The position numbers were made by a program, and so were the translations under genes. Positions 9,402 through 17,976 of a stretch of 64,000 nucleotides of DNA are shown piece after piece. This stretch comes from Victivallis vadensis (GTDB lineage Bacteria > Verrucomicrobiota > Lentisphaeria > Victivallales > Victivallaceae): positions 1 to 64,000 of the forward strand of contig NZ_QEKH01000024.1 in the NCBI RefSeq assembly GCF_003096415.1. The letters run 5' to 3'. Every line of letters begins with the position of its first letter. Position 1 is the stretch's first letter. Below the pieces are notes generated by a model. It was not told the DNA's origin and did not search any database. It was given only the letters and a program-made list of their open reading frames with translations.

Positions 9402-10301
9402 CTATACTTCGATGGTTACGATCCGGCGGATGATCAGAAAACCGATCACGTCGAAAATTCCCGCCACGATCAGCAGCGCGATCCCGATCGGATTGGTCAC
9501 GAACGCGCGGATCATCACCGGATTGATCCACCACAGCCCGATCAGCAGCGCCACCGGCGTCAGCGCGATCAGGATCGCCTGAAGCCGTCCCAGCGCGGTC
9601 AGCGCGCGGACCTTGTTGGAGATGCGCACCCGCTCCCGGATCAGCGAGGCGACCCGTTCCAGCGTGCCGGTCAGCTCGCCGCCGGTCTGCCGGGCGGTCA
9701 GGATCGCGGTGGCGACCAGCTCGAAATCCTCCGACCGCAGCCGCCGGTTCATATTTTCCAGCGCCTGCTCCACCGGCACGCCGAGCCGTATCTCCTGGAT
9801 CAGCAGCCGGAATTCGACGGAAATCGGGTGGATGTTCTGCTCGGCGACCTCCTCCAGCGCCTGATTGATGCTGAAGCCGGCCTTCAGCGAACTGGAGATC
9901 ACTCCCAGCGCGTCTTCCAGCTGGAAATTGAATTTTTCGAGCCGCCGCACCTTGAGCTGCCGCAGCACCAGCCGGGGAAGCAGAAACAGGACCACGCCGA
10001 AAAACAGCGCGACGAAAATCCCCCACTTCCACGAATATCCCTCCACCAGCGTCGACATCAGGATGATCGAAATGATGATTCCCGAAGTGGCCAGCGCCAG
10101 ACTCAGATCCAGCACCCGCCTGGCGGGCATCTGGATCAACACGTCGTCCAGCTCGGTGCTGGCTTCGGCCAGATAGCGTTCCCGGTAGCGGGCCGCCACG
10201 TACAAACCGAATTCGATCAGCACGAACGTGGCCAGCATCACGCTCAGGAACGCACAGATTCCCGGCCAGAATGAGCTTGACAGCATCGCGCTTTCCTGCA
10301 T
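9402..10301 (-). CDS. tadB: TadB-like inner-membrane platform protein
   Basis: About 299 residues, GspF-type. An N-terminal helix (FWPGICAFLSVMLATFVLI) and two further helices near 95-140 precede the cytoplasmic domain with GFSINQALEEVAEQ, then two C-terminal helices (ILIALTPVALLIGLWW, IALLIVAGIFDVIGFLII). It is the partner of TadC. The ATG at 10301 has GAGAGG 8 bp upstream and is better than the in-frame TTG further up. It follows the FHA-CpaF gene by 11 bp. Confidence 0.86.
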   Translation of the reverse strand: MQESAMLSSSFWPGICAFLSVMLATFVLIEFGLYVAARYRERYLAEASTELDDVLIQMPARRVLDLSLALATSGIIISIILMSTLVEGYSWKWGIFVALFFGVVLFLLPRLVLRQLKVRRLEKFNFQLEDALGVISSSLKAGFSINQALEEVAEQNIHPISVEFRLLIQEIRLGVPVEQALENMNRRLRSEDFELVATAILTARQTGGELTGTLERVASLIRERVRISNKVRALTALGRLQAILIALTPVALLIGLWWINPVMIRAFVTNPIGIALLIVAGIFDVIGFLIIRRIVTIEV

Positions 10302-10312
10302 AAGGTTTCCTC

Positions 10313-12019
10313 TCAACTGCTTTTCCGGCTGAACATCCGGATATCCAGGTCCAGCTTGGCGCGCTCGATCTCCTCCATGAAGGTCGGCACGCTGCCGGTC
10401 GGTTCGAATACGCCGGTGATCCGGTTTTCACCGTCCCAGCCGGTCTGGCGGAACACGAACAGATCCTGCATCGTGATCACGTCCCCCTCCATCTTGGTGA
10501 TTTCGCTGACGTTCACGATCTTGCGGCTGCCGTCCCGCTCGCGGGTGATCTGCACCACGATATGGATCGCCGACGCGACCTGTTCGCGGATCGCCCGCAG
10601 CGGCAGGTCGAAGCCCGCCATCAGCACCAGTGTCTCCAGACGCGACAGCGCGTCGCGGGGGCTGTTCGCGTGGATCGTGGTCAGGCTGCCGTCGTGGCCG
10701 GTGTTCATCGCCTGAAGCATGTCCAGCGCCTCGCCGCCGCGGCACTCGCCGACCACGATCCGGTCGGGACGCATGCGCAGGCTGTTGCGCACCAGGTCGC
10801 GGATGGTCACCGCCCCCTTGCCCTCGATGTTCGGCGGGCGGGATTCCAGCCGGACCAGATGCTCCTGATGGAGCTGGAGTTCGGCGGCGTCCTCGATGGT
10901 CACGATGCGCTCGCGGTTCGGCAGAAAGGAGCTGAGCACGTTCAGCAGCGTGGTTTTGCCGGAGCCGGTGCCGCCTGAGATCAGGATGTTCTTGCGCACC
11001 GCGACGCAGACCGCCAGAAACTGCATGATGTCCGCCGAAACCGAACCGAACCGGATCAGGTCCGCCGCTTCAAAAGGCTTGCGGGAGAACTTCCGGATCG
11101 TGATCGTCGGCCCCACCAGCGACAGCGGCGGGATGATCGCGTTCACGCGGCTGCCGTCCGGAAGCCGCGCGTCCACCATCGGGGAGCTTTCGTCGATCCG
11201 CCGCCCCAGCGGCGCGACGATCCGCTCGATCGCGGAGAGCACCTGATTGTTGTCGGCGAACGCGGTATCGGTCCGGTACAGCACGCCTTCCTTTTCCACA
11301 AACACCTGATCGGGGCCGTTGACCATGATTTCGGTGATGTCGTCGCGCTCGATCAGGTACTCCAGAGGACCGAGGCCGACCGCTTCCTGGATCAGCTCCC
11401 GTTCCAGCACCGACAGCGGCAGCTCCGGCGGCAGGGTAACGGTCAGCTGCGAAAGAATTTCCCGCACCATCACCGCCGCCTGCTCCTTGAGTTCGTCGCC
11501 GGAGACGCCCGCGACCGCCAGCTTCTTCAGGTTCAGCCGGATCAGCAGCTCCCGGTGGGCGTGCTTCTTGATCTCCTGCAGGATCGGGCGCAGCCGCGCC
11601 GGCACGCCGGAAATCTTCAAGAGAGGAATCTCCTGTTTCTTCGCCTCCGCCGCCAGCAGTGAAATTTCCGGGGCGGCCGCAGACGCCGGCGCAACCGCCG
11701 CCACCGGAGCCGGGGCGGTTTCCGCCCGGCGCACCAGAATCTCCACCTTGCCGAGCCGCAACGTCCGCCCCGGCCGGATCTCATAGGGTTCATGCGGAAA
11801 CAGCGCCGTCCCGTCGTCGGTCACGGTGCCGTTCCGGCTGCCGAGGTCCATCACGGTGAGCCGGTCGTCATGCACCACGAACTGCGCGTGGCGGCGGGAG
11901 ATGTCGGGCCGGATGATCCGGATGTGGCACTCCTCGGCGGCGCCGACCAGATAGGCGCCGCCGGGCAGCTTCGCCGCCGAATCCGGCGCTCCGGGCTGAT
12001 GGATTACGATTTCAAGCAT
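10313..12019 (-). CDS. cpaF: CpaF/TadA-type secretion ATPase with N-terminal FHA domain
   Basis: 568 residues. Residues 1-100 are an FHA domain ([16 protein letters not shown] at about 60-66), followed by an Ala/Pro linker. From about 140 on it is a CpaF-type hexameric ATPase: [12 protein letters not shown], Walker A GGTGSGKT (349-356), Asp/Glu box [33 protein letters not shown] and the His-box region [21 protein letters not shown]. The ATPase powers assembly or retraction of Tad-type filaments. The FHA fusion is the odd part: it offers a phosphothreonine-dependent docking site on the motor. It follows cpaB by 21 bp. Confidence 0.92.
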   Translation of the reverse strand: MLEIVIHQPGAPDSAAKLPGGAYLVGAAEECHIRIIRPDISRRHAQFVVHDDRLTVMDLGSRNGTVTDDGTALFPHEPYEIRPGRTLRLGKVEILVRRAETAPAPVAAVAPASAAAPEISLLAAEAKKQEIPLLKISGVPARLRPILQEIKKHAHRELLIRLNLKKLAVAGVSGDELKEQAAVMVREILSQLTVTLPPELPLSVLERELIQEAVGLGPLEYLIERDDITEIMVNGPDQVFVEKEGVLYRTDTAFADNNQVLSAIERIVAPLGRRIDESSPMVDARLPDGSRVNAIIPPLSLVGPTITIRKFSRKPFEAADLIRFGSVSADIMQFLAVCVAVRKNILISGGTGSGKTTLLNVLSSFLPNRERIVTIEDAAELQLHQEHLVRLESRPPNIEGKGAVTIRDLVRNSLRMRPDRIVVGECRGGEALDMLQAMNTGHDGSLTTIHANSPRDALSRLETLVLMAGFDLPLRAIREQVASAIHIVVQITRERDGSRKIVNVSEITKMEGDVITMQDLFVFRQTGWDGENRITGVFEPTGSVPTFMEEIERAKLDLDIRMFSRKSS

Positions 12020-12040
12020 GGCTCGCCTCCCGCGCCCGGC

Positions 12041-12835
12041 CTATTTCAGGCGCATGCGGTCTTCTTCGCGCCGCTGGTTGTAGGTGGGAATCTCTTTTTC
12101 AAGCTGCTTGAAGTTCACGCTGCGCTTCTCGGTCTCGCGCGAAATCTTAACATCCTCGAAATTGCGCAGCGACAGATTCAGCTTGCCTTTCTGGGAGGCG
12201 AAGATGATCATCTCCACCTCCTCGGGATACAGCAGCAGCGTCACGGTGCCGTAGGAACGCGCCCCCGCGGGATCGAGCGACGCGCTTCCCCAGCGGTTGC
12301 CGACCGCCAGCACCTTCACATCCTGCAGGATCGTCAGCGTCACGGTGTCGAGCGAACTGTCGCCGCGCACGTCGGGAAAGCGGAAGGTGCCGATCACATC
12401 GACATCGTCGTTGGGCTGGATCAGGTTGTTCACCGAGGAGACCGGGTCCACCGGAATCGCGACCGCCCGCATGCCGGGACGGATCACGCCGTTGAACCCC
12501 TGCCGCTGGGTCATCGGCTTCAGGTCGGTGCTCTGCAGGACCTGTCCGGCGGTCATCGTGGTTTCGAGCTGGCGGCCGATCACCCGCGACACCTCGCTCC
12601 ACGGGATTTCGCGGCTCATCGATTGCATTTCACGGGAGCGCCGGACCGGATACCGGACCAGATCTCCCGGCTGCAGCTCCTCATTGGGAGCCTTGTCCAC
12701 CGCCAGTTTGATCAGCACCACGGTCTCCGAATCGCCGATGATCCGCCTTTTTTCGGCCTCCAGCTGCTGATAGCTCAACACGAACGCCAGCAGACCGAAC
12801 ACCACCGCGCCGAGCAATAAGAATTTCTGCCGCAT
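12041..12835 (-). CDS. cpaB: CpaB/RcpC-like Tad assembly protein (SAF domain)
   Basis: About 264 residues. One N-terminal signal anchor (FLLLGAVVFGLLAFVLSY) is followed by a SAF-like domain (KAPNEELQPGDLVRYPV, AGQVLQSTDLKPM, RAVAIPVDPVSSVNNLIQPNDDVDVIGTF), the arrangement of CpaB/RcpC. These periplasmic proteins help the outer-membrane secretin pore. No secretin gene is adjacent, unlike most Tad loci. I chose the ATG at 12835 because the membrane anchor starts right after it (MRQKF). It is the first gene of the operon; a weak promoter TGGCAT-N17-TATATT lies at 12902-12930 on the minus strand. Confidence 0.82.
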   Translation of the reverse strand: MRQKFLLLGAVVFGLLAFVLSYQQLEAEKRRIIGDSETVVLIKLAVDKAPNEELQPGDLVRYPVRRSREMQSMSREIPWSEVSRVIGRQLETTMTAGQVLQSTDLKPMTQRQGFNGVIRPGMRAVAIPVDPVSSVNNLIQPNDDVDVIGTFRFPDVRGDSSLDTVTLTILQDVKVLAVGNRWGSASLDPAGARSYGTVTLLLYPEEVEMIIFASQKGKLNLSLRNFEDVKISRETEKRSVNFKQLEKEIPTYNQRREEDRMRLK

Positions 12836-12921
12836 ATGCACTCCCCGAACAGGTTGAAAAGATCCAGCCGACGGGAATCGCAACGGTTCCCGATATTCTG
12901 GAATATATACGCCCCATCTGG

Positions 12922-12978
12922 AAAATGCCAGAGTGTTTTCCCGTTTTTTATCAGGAAAACACCGGAAAGCGGCATTTT
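12922..12978. repeat. Nested inverted repeat between cpaB and the P-ATPase gene
   Basis: The outer arms AAAATGCC (12922-12929) and GGCATTTT (12971-12978) enclose inner arms GTGTTTTCC (12933-12941) and GGAAAACAC (12954-12962). It follows the stop of the minus-strand ATPase gene at 12980 and may be its transcript end. No T-run follows on that strand, so this is tentative. Confidence 0.5.
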
Positions 12979-12979
12979 G

Positions 12980-15835
12980 TCACTTCGGCGCCAGGCGCCG
13001 GGCGACGAAGCGGATCAGCTCCCCGATCCACAGCACCAGCGAAGTCGCCGCGATGATCTCCACCCAGGTCAGCACATCCAGAGGCGCCACCCGGAACGCG
13101 CGGCCGCCGAAGGTCACGATCACGATCTGCCCGGCCAGGATCGCCCCCGCGATCAGGTAGAACATGTGGTTGCCGCCCAGCCGCCGCAGGAAGGAACCGG
13201 CCGTGCCGTAAGCGCGCACATTGAACAGATTCCAGAACTGGATCAGCACGAATACCGAAAAGAACACCGTCTGGTCGCGCAGCAGCACCGCGCCGGCTTC
13301 CCCTTTCATGTGGAGCAGCCAGCCGATGAAGAAGGCCACCAGCGCGATCGCGGTGCCGAAGATGTTCTTCGCCATCGTGCCGGTCACGATGAAGTCGCCG
13401 CTGCGGCGCGGTTTGCGGTCCATCACCGCCGGGTCGGGCGGCTCGGTCGCCAGCGCCAGCGCCGCGAAGGTGTCCATGATCAGATTGATCCACAGCATCT
13501 GGATCACCGTCAGCGGCAGCTCCACGCCGAGGAACGGCCCCGTCACCGCGATCAGCAGCGCCGCGACGTTGATCGTCAGCTGGAAGATGATGAAACGCTG
13601 GATGTTCGCGTACAGCGAGCGTCCCCACAGCACCGCATTCACCACGCTGGCGAACGAGTCGTCCAGCAGGATGATCGCCGCCGCCTCTTTCGCGATCGCG
13701 GTGCCGGTCTTGCCCATCGCGATGCCGACATCCGCGTTGTTCAGCGCCGGAGCGTCGTTGGTGCCGTCGCCGGTCACCGCGACCACTTCGCCGGAACGCT
13801 TCAGCGCCCGCACCAGTTTGAGCTTGTCCTCGGGCCGCGCCCGCGCCATGATTTTCAGCTTGCGGCCGATCCGCACCGCCTCGTCGTCGTCCAGCGCCGC
13901 GTACTCGCGGCCGGTCAGGATTTCACCTTCCCCGAAGCCGCCGTCCCCGGCAAGACCGATCTGGCGGCCGATTTCGCGGGCGGTCTCCGGGCTGTCGCCG
14001 GTCACGACCTTCACCTGAATTCCGGCGGTGCGGCAGCTGCGGATCGCGGGCGGAACCTCCGGCCGCACCGGGTCTGAAATCGCCGCGAAGCCGAGGTAGG
14101 TCAATTCATTTGCCACATCGGCCAGGTCGGCGCCGGCGGGCAGTTCCACGCGCCGCATGCAGATTGCCAGCGTGCGCATTCCGCGCGCCTGATACTGTTT
14201 CAGCTCGTCGAACAGCTCTTCGCGTTTCGCGTCGGAAAGCTCCTCCTCGCCGGACGCGGTCAGCACCCGCGCCGAACGCGCCAGCAATATTTCAGGCGCC
14301 CCCTTCACATAGAGCACCATCGTATCGTCCACCGCCGAACGGCCGTAAGTCGCCATGAATTTGCGTTCGGTCGAAAAGGTCAGCTGCTCCTTGAGCTGGA
14401 ACGCGAAGCGCAGCTTCAGGAAATCCAGCCCCAGCCCGTGCAGATAGAGCAGCAGCGCCCCTTCGGTCGGATTTCCGACCGCCTCCGCCGCGCCGTCGGG
14501 CGAAATCGAAAGGTTGCCGGTGGTGTTCACCGCGATACTCTCCTCAAGCAGCGCGCCTTTCCCCTCCGGGAACGCGGCGAACCGCATCGAACTCACCCGC
14601 ATCCGGTTCATGGTCAGCGTGCCGGTCTTGTCGGTGCAGATCACCGTCGCCGCGCCGATGGTTTCGCAGGCGTGCATCTTGCGCACGAGGTTGTTGGAGG
14701 CGGTCATCCTGCGCATGCTGTACGCGAGGCTCAAGGTCACGCTCATCGCCAGCCCCTCCGGCACCGCGACCACGATCAGCGTCACCGCGATCATGAAAAA
14801 GCCCAGAATCTTCCCCAATGCCGCCGTCGACATCACCGGGTCTGGCCAGACGCCGCCGAGCGCGATCCCGCCCAGCCCGGCGACGGCGATCACCGCCGCC
14901 GCGATCAGGCATGCCGCCACCCGGCATTCCGGCCCCCGGAACCGGGGCAGGATCAGCTCCAGCCCGTCGGTGATCAGCGGCAGCCACACCCGCAGCAGCG
15001 CGACCAGCAGCGCCAGCGCCAGCGTCGCGGTGACGCCCCACTGCGGCAGCGTCTGCACGATGTCGCCGCGCACGATCTCACGTCCGACCAATACGCCGAA
15101 AGTGGTTGCGGCGATCACGAAACCGACCAGGCCGATGATCCGGCTGAGTTTTTCGAGCTGTTTCTGAAGCGGCGTCTCCTCATCGCTTTCCAGCGAGGCT
15201 TCGCGGGCGGTTTTGCCGATTTCGGAGTGTTCGCCGACCGCGACCAGCCGGGCGTAGCCGTAGCCCTCGACCACCGGAGTGCCGCGCAGCAGCTTGTCGG
15301 CCGGATAGATGCACTCGCCGAGCCGGGCGATTTCGGGATGTCCGGAAGGAAACTTCTCCACCGGGTCGGTTTCTCCGGTCAGGCTGGACTGGTCGAGCTG
15401 CAGATTCACCGCCTCCAGCACCAGCGCGTCGGCCGGAATTTCCTCACCCTGTTCGACGAACACCACGTCGCCGACCACCAGGTCGCGGCGCGGCACCATC
15501 ACGAAAGCCCCTTCGCGGATCACCTTGTACGGCAGGTCGTCGTTGCTTTGATTCAGCAGGTCGAACTCCTTTTCCGCCCGGTACTCGTTGATGAAGGCGA
15601 TAAAGGTCGCCAGCGCGATCGCGACCAGGATTCCGCCGCCCTCGACCCAGTCGCCGATCACGCACGACAGGATCGCCGCGATCATCAGAATCCGGATCAC
15701 CGGATCGCTGAATTTGCGCAGATACTGAATATACCACGGCACCCGCACCGGCGGAGCCAGTACGTTGGCCCCGTTTTTTTTGCGGCTGTCTTCGACTTCG
15801 GCCGCCGACAACCCCTTGTAGTTCAATTGATCCAC
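12980..15835 (-). CDS. Calcium-type P-type cation ATPase
   Basis: 951 residues, typical for P2-type ATPases. Visible are the N-terminal cation-ATPase domain (GLSAAEVEDSRKKNG), the actuator loop SLTGETDPVEK, membrane helices, the VAVPEGLAMSVTLSLAYSM segment with PEGL, the phosphorylation motif CTDKTGTLTMNR near residue 400, the nucleotide-binding YVKGAPE, and the hinge MVTGDGTNDAPALNNADVG-type motif (here AVTGDGTNDAPALNNADVG). The C-terminal half has a P-type C-terminal transmembrane bundle. It probably exports Ca2+ from the cytoplasm. The start is GTG with GGGGGAG upstream. It follows the acyltransferase gene by 34 bp. Confidence 0.93.
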   Translation of the reverse strand: MDQLNYKGLSAAEVEDSRKKNGANVLAPPVRVPWYIQYLRKFSDPVIRILMIAAILSCVIGDWVEGGGILVAIALATFIAFINEYRAEKEFDLLNQSNDDLPYKVIREGAFVMVPRRDLVVGDVVFVEQGEEIPADALVLEAVNLQLDQSSLTGETDPVEKFPSGHPEIARLGECIYPADKLLRGTPVVEGYGYARLVAVGEHSEIGKTAREASLESDEETPLQKQLEKLSRIIGLVGFVIAATTFGVLVGREIVRGDIVQTLPQWGVTATLALALLVALLRVWLPLITDGLELILPRFRGPECRVAACLIAAAVIAVAGLGGIALGGVWPDPVMSTAALGKILGFFMIAVTLIVVAVPEGLAMSVTLSLAYSMRRMTASNNLVRKMHACETIGAATVICTDKTGTLTMNRMRVSSMRFAAFPEGKGALLEESIAVNTTGNLSISPDGAAEAVGNPTEGALLLYLHGLGLDFLKLRFAFQLKEQLTFSTERKFMATYGRSAVDDTMVLYVKGAPEILLARSARVLTASGEEELSDAKREELFDELKQYQARGMRTLAICMRRVELPAGADLADVANELTYLGFAAISDPVRPEVPPAIRSCRTAGIQVKVVTGDSPETAREIGRQIGLAGDGGFGEGEILTGREYAALDDDEAVRIGRKLKIMARARPEDKLKLVRALKRSGEVVAVTGDGTNDAPALNNADVGIAMGKTGTAIAKEAAAIILLDDSFASVVNAVLWGRSLYANIQRFIIFQLTINVAALLIAVTGPFLGVELPLTVIQMLWINLIMDTFAALALATEPPDPAVMDRKPRRSGDFIVTGTMAKNIFGTAIALVAFFIGWLLHMKGEAGAVLLRDQTVFFSVFVLIQFWNLFNVRAYGTAGSFLRRLGGNHMFYLIAGAILAGQIVIVTFGGRAFRVAPLDVLTWVEIIAATSLVLWIGELIRFVARRLAPK

Positions 15836-15869
15836 AGAACAACTCCCCCTTTATTCAATATGATTCCAA

Positions 15870-16550
15870 TCATGACTTCGACTGCATGTTCTCCCGGTCG
15901 ACGGTCATCGCCAGCAGCGCCGCCTCGACCTTCTGCCGGTACTCCTCGATGCCGGCGTCATCCAGATCGGGCGGCACGAAAATCTTGTCGCCCAGAATCA
16001 GCGTCAATTTACAGAAGGGCTTCGGCAGCTGGAACTTGTCCCAGCTTTTCACGCTCCAGTAGCGGCTCGCGTTGATCGTGATCGGAATCACTCCGGCCCC
16101 GGTCAGGCTCGCCAGCTGGATCGGCCCTTTTTTCATCACATAGATCGGCCCGCGCGGTCCGTCCGGCGTGAAACTCACATTGTAGCCGTCGCGGATCGCA
16201 TGGACCGCCGCCAGCTGCGCTTTGGCCCCGCCCCGCGAGGAGGAGCCGCGCAGGCTCTTCAGCCCCAGCACCGAAATGAAATCGGCGATATACTGCCCGT
16301 CGCGCGACGCGCTGACCACCGCCATCGTCCGCTTGCGCGCATATCCCGGAATCGCAACCGGGAAAAACAGCAGCCGGTTGTGCCACGTCACCGAAACCGA
16401 ACCTTCCGCGTGCCCGATATGGTCGTTCGGGTCGATCACCTCAAGCCGGTATATCGTATGGATCGCCAGCTCCAGCAGATGCGCCGGCAGCCAGTAGATC
16501 CAGGTCGGGAACTTCTTGATGTTGCGGAACTTCTTTTTCAGGTATCCCAT
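15870..16550 (-). CDS. DUF374-type lysophospholipid acyltransferase-like protein
   Basis: 226 residues. After an N-terminal membrane segment comes the acyltransferase region: the sequence SVTWHNRLLFFP, ASRDGQYIADFISVLG, RGSSSRGGAKA and the hallmark FTPDGPRGPIYVMKKG near residue 130. DUF374 proteins act like KDO-transferase-associated or lipid A-like acyltransferases at the inner membrane. The expected HX4D is replaced by an S-rich motif, as is common in this subfamily. Its ATG directly abuts the stop codon of nth, so they are co-transcribed. Confidence 0.82.
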   Translation of the reverse strand: MGYLKKKFRNIKKFPTWIYWLPAHLLELAIHTIYRLEVIDPNDHIGHAEGSVSVTWHNRLLFFPVAIPGYARKRTMAVVSASRDGQYIADFISVLGLKSLRGSSSRGGAKAQLAAVHAIRDGYNVSFTPDGPRGPIYVMKKGPIQLASLTGAGVIPITINASRYWSVKSWDKFQLPKPFCKLTLILGDKIFVPPDLDDAGIEEYRQKVEAALLAMTVDRENMQSKS

Positions 16551-17192
16551 CTATTTATCCTTTACTCCGCGCCGTTTGCAGATCGGGCGGATCGTGCAGC
16601 GGTCGCAGGCGGGTTTGCGCGCATCGCACACCCGCCGTCCGTGCTGGATCAGGATGTGCGAAAAGTTACTCCACAATTCCGGCGGCACCTTCGCATTCTG
16701 CTCGGCCTCGATCTTCACCGGGTCGTCGCAGTCGACCAGCCCGATCCGGTTCAGCAGCCGGTTCACGTGCGTATCCACCGGGAAGCCCGGAATTTTGAAC
16801 GCATCGCCGAGCACCACATTCGCGCTCTTGCGCCCGATGCCGGGCAGCGTGGTCAGTTCCTCCATCGTGTGCGGCACCTCGCCGCCGAACTCATCGACCA
16901 GTTTTTTCGCACAGGCCGAAAGATTCTCGCTCTTATTGCGGTAAAGCCCGCAGGTGCGGATGATCTCCGCGATCCGTTCGACCGGCAGCTCCGCCATCGA
17001 AGCCGGGTCCGGCGCGACAGCGAACAATTCTTTGGTGACCTCGTTGACCCGGTCGTCACGGCACTGCGCCGACAGCATCACCGCCACCAGCAGCTGAAAC
17101 GGCGACGCATGTTTCAGCGGGCAGGTGCAATCCCCGTAAAGCTTGTAAAGCCCGTCGTAGAGTTTACGCCACTGCGCGGAAGAAGCCATCAC
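16551..17192 (-). CDS. nth: Endonuclease III
   Basis: 213 residues, a normal length. It removes oxidised pyrimidines and nicks the abasic site. The helix-hairpin-helix LPGIGRKSANVVLG holds catalytic Lys122 and Asp140 lies in FPVDTHVNR. The iron-sulfur ligands C189, C196, C199 and C205 keep the C-X6-C-X2-C-X5-C spacing. It starts 4 bp inside hisH (ATGA), indicating coupling. Confidence 0.96.
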   Translation of the reverse strand: MMASSAQWRKLYDGLYKLYGDCTCPLKHASPFQLLVAVMLSAQCRDDRVNEVTKELFAVAPDPASMAELPVERIAEIIRTCGLYRNKSENLSACAKKLVDEFGGEVPHTMEELTTLPGIGRKSANVVLGDAFKIPGFPVDTHVNRLLNRIGLVDCDDPVKIEAEQNAKVPPELWSNFSHILIQHGRRVCDARKPACDRCTIRPICKRRGVKDK

Positions 17193-17806
17193 TCCAACCC
17201 TCCGGCCAGCGTCAGGTAATTTTCCAGAAGCCGAAGTCCCGCCCGCTGGCTTTTTTCAGGATGGAACTGGGCCGCCAGCCACCGGCCGGAACCGATCACC
17301 GCCGAAAACGGCGTGATGTACTCCGACTCCGCCAGCGTGAACCGCTCATTCACCGGCACATAAAACGAATGCACGAAATAAAAGTAACAATCCTGCGGCA
17401 ATCCCTCCGCCAGCTTACAGCCGGGCCGGAACCGCGCCGAATTCCAGCCGATCTGCGGCACCTTCAGTCCCACCGCCGGAAACCGCGTCACCTTTCCCGG
17501 AAAGACTCCGAGGCCGCGCACTCCCGGCGCTTCCTCGCTCTCCTCAAGCAGCATCTGCATACCGAGGCAGATCCCGAGGAACCAGCCGCCGTTTTCCACA
17601 AATTCCGGGAGCGCCCGGTCGAAGCCGCGGCTTTTCAGGTTCTCCATCCCGTCGCCGAAGTTCCCGACGCCGGGCAGCAGGCAGCAGTCAAAGCCGGTCA
17701 GCTCCTTCCCGCTGGAAACCACCTCCGCCCGCGCGCCGACGAATTCCAGCGCCTTCGCCACCGAACCGAGGTTTCCCATATTATAATCGATCAAGGCGAT
17801 GCTCAT
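17189..17806 (-). CDS. hisH: Imidazole glycerol phosphate synthase glutaminase subunit
   Basis: About 205 residues, class I glutamine amidotransferase. Catalytic Cys80 (FLGICLGMQML), His182 and Glu184 (AAQFHPEKSQ) are present, along with DYNMGNLGSV at the N terminus. HisH provides ammonia to HisF in histidine synthesis. The ATG at 17806 follows GGAGGGTGACG; a start at 17824 would lack a good site. No hisF or other his gene lies nearby: the partners here are nth and an acyltransferase, so hisF must be elsewhere. Confidence 0.95.
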   Translation of the reverse strand: MSIALIDYNMGNLGSVAKALEFVGARAEVVSSGKELTGFDCCLLPGVGNFGDGMENLKSRGFDRALPEFVENGGWFLGICLGMQMLLEESEEAPGVRGLGVFPGKVTRFPAVGLKVPQIGWNSARFRPGCKLAEGLPQDCYFYFVHSFYVPVNERFTLAESEYITPFSAVIGSGRWLAAQFHPEKSQRAGLRLLENYLTLAGGLE

Positions 17807-17842
17807 CGTCACCCTCCATATCATATCTTCTTATGAATGGAT

Positions 17843-17872
17843 AATATAACACCGCAAATCCCGGATTGCCAA
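17843..17872 (-). promoter_or_regulatory. Candidate promoter of the hisH-nth operon
   Basis: TTGGCA (17867-17872) and TATATT (17843-17848) on the minus strand are 18 bp apart, ending 36 bp before the hisH ATG. Confidence 0.4.
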
Positions 17873-17923
17873 AGGGGGGCACACTCTTCCTAACAATTTT
17901 CTAACAGAAAAGAAACCTCTGTC

Positions 17924-17975
17924 GGGATTTCGTTCCTTTGGAGCGGGCAGGGCGCTTCGAGAGGAGCGAAATCCC
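17924..17975 (-). terminator. Long hairpin after the amidohydrolase gene
   Basis: The arms GGGATTTCGTTCC (17924-17936) and GGAGCGAAATCCC (17963-17975) form a 13-bp stem with one mismatch, immediately after the minus-strand stop codon at 17977. A T-rich stretch follows a short distance on. Probable transcript end. Confidence 0.55.
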
Positions 17976-17976
17976 G

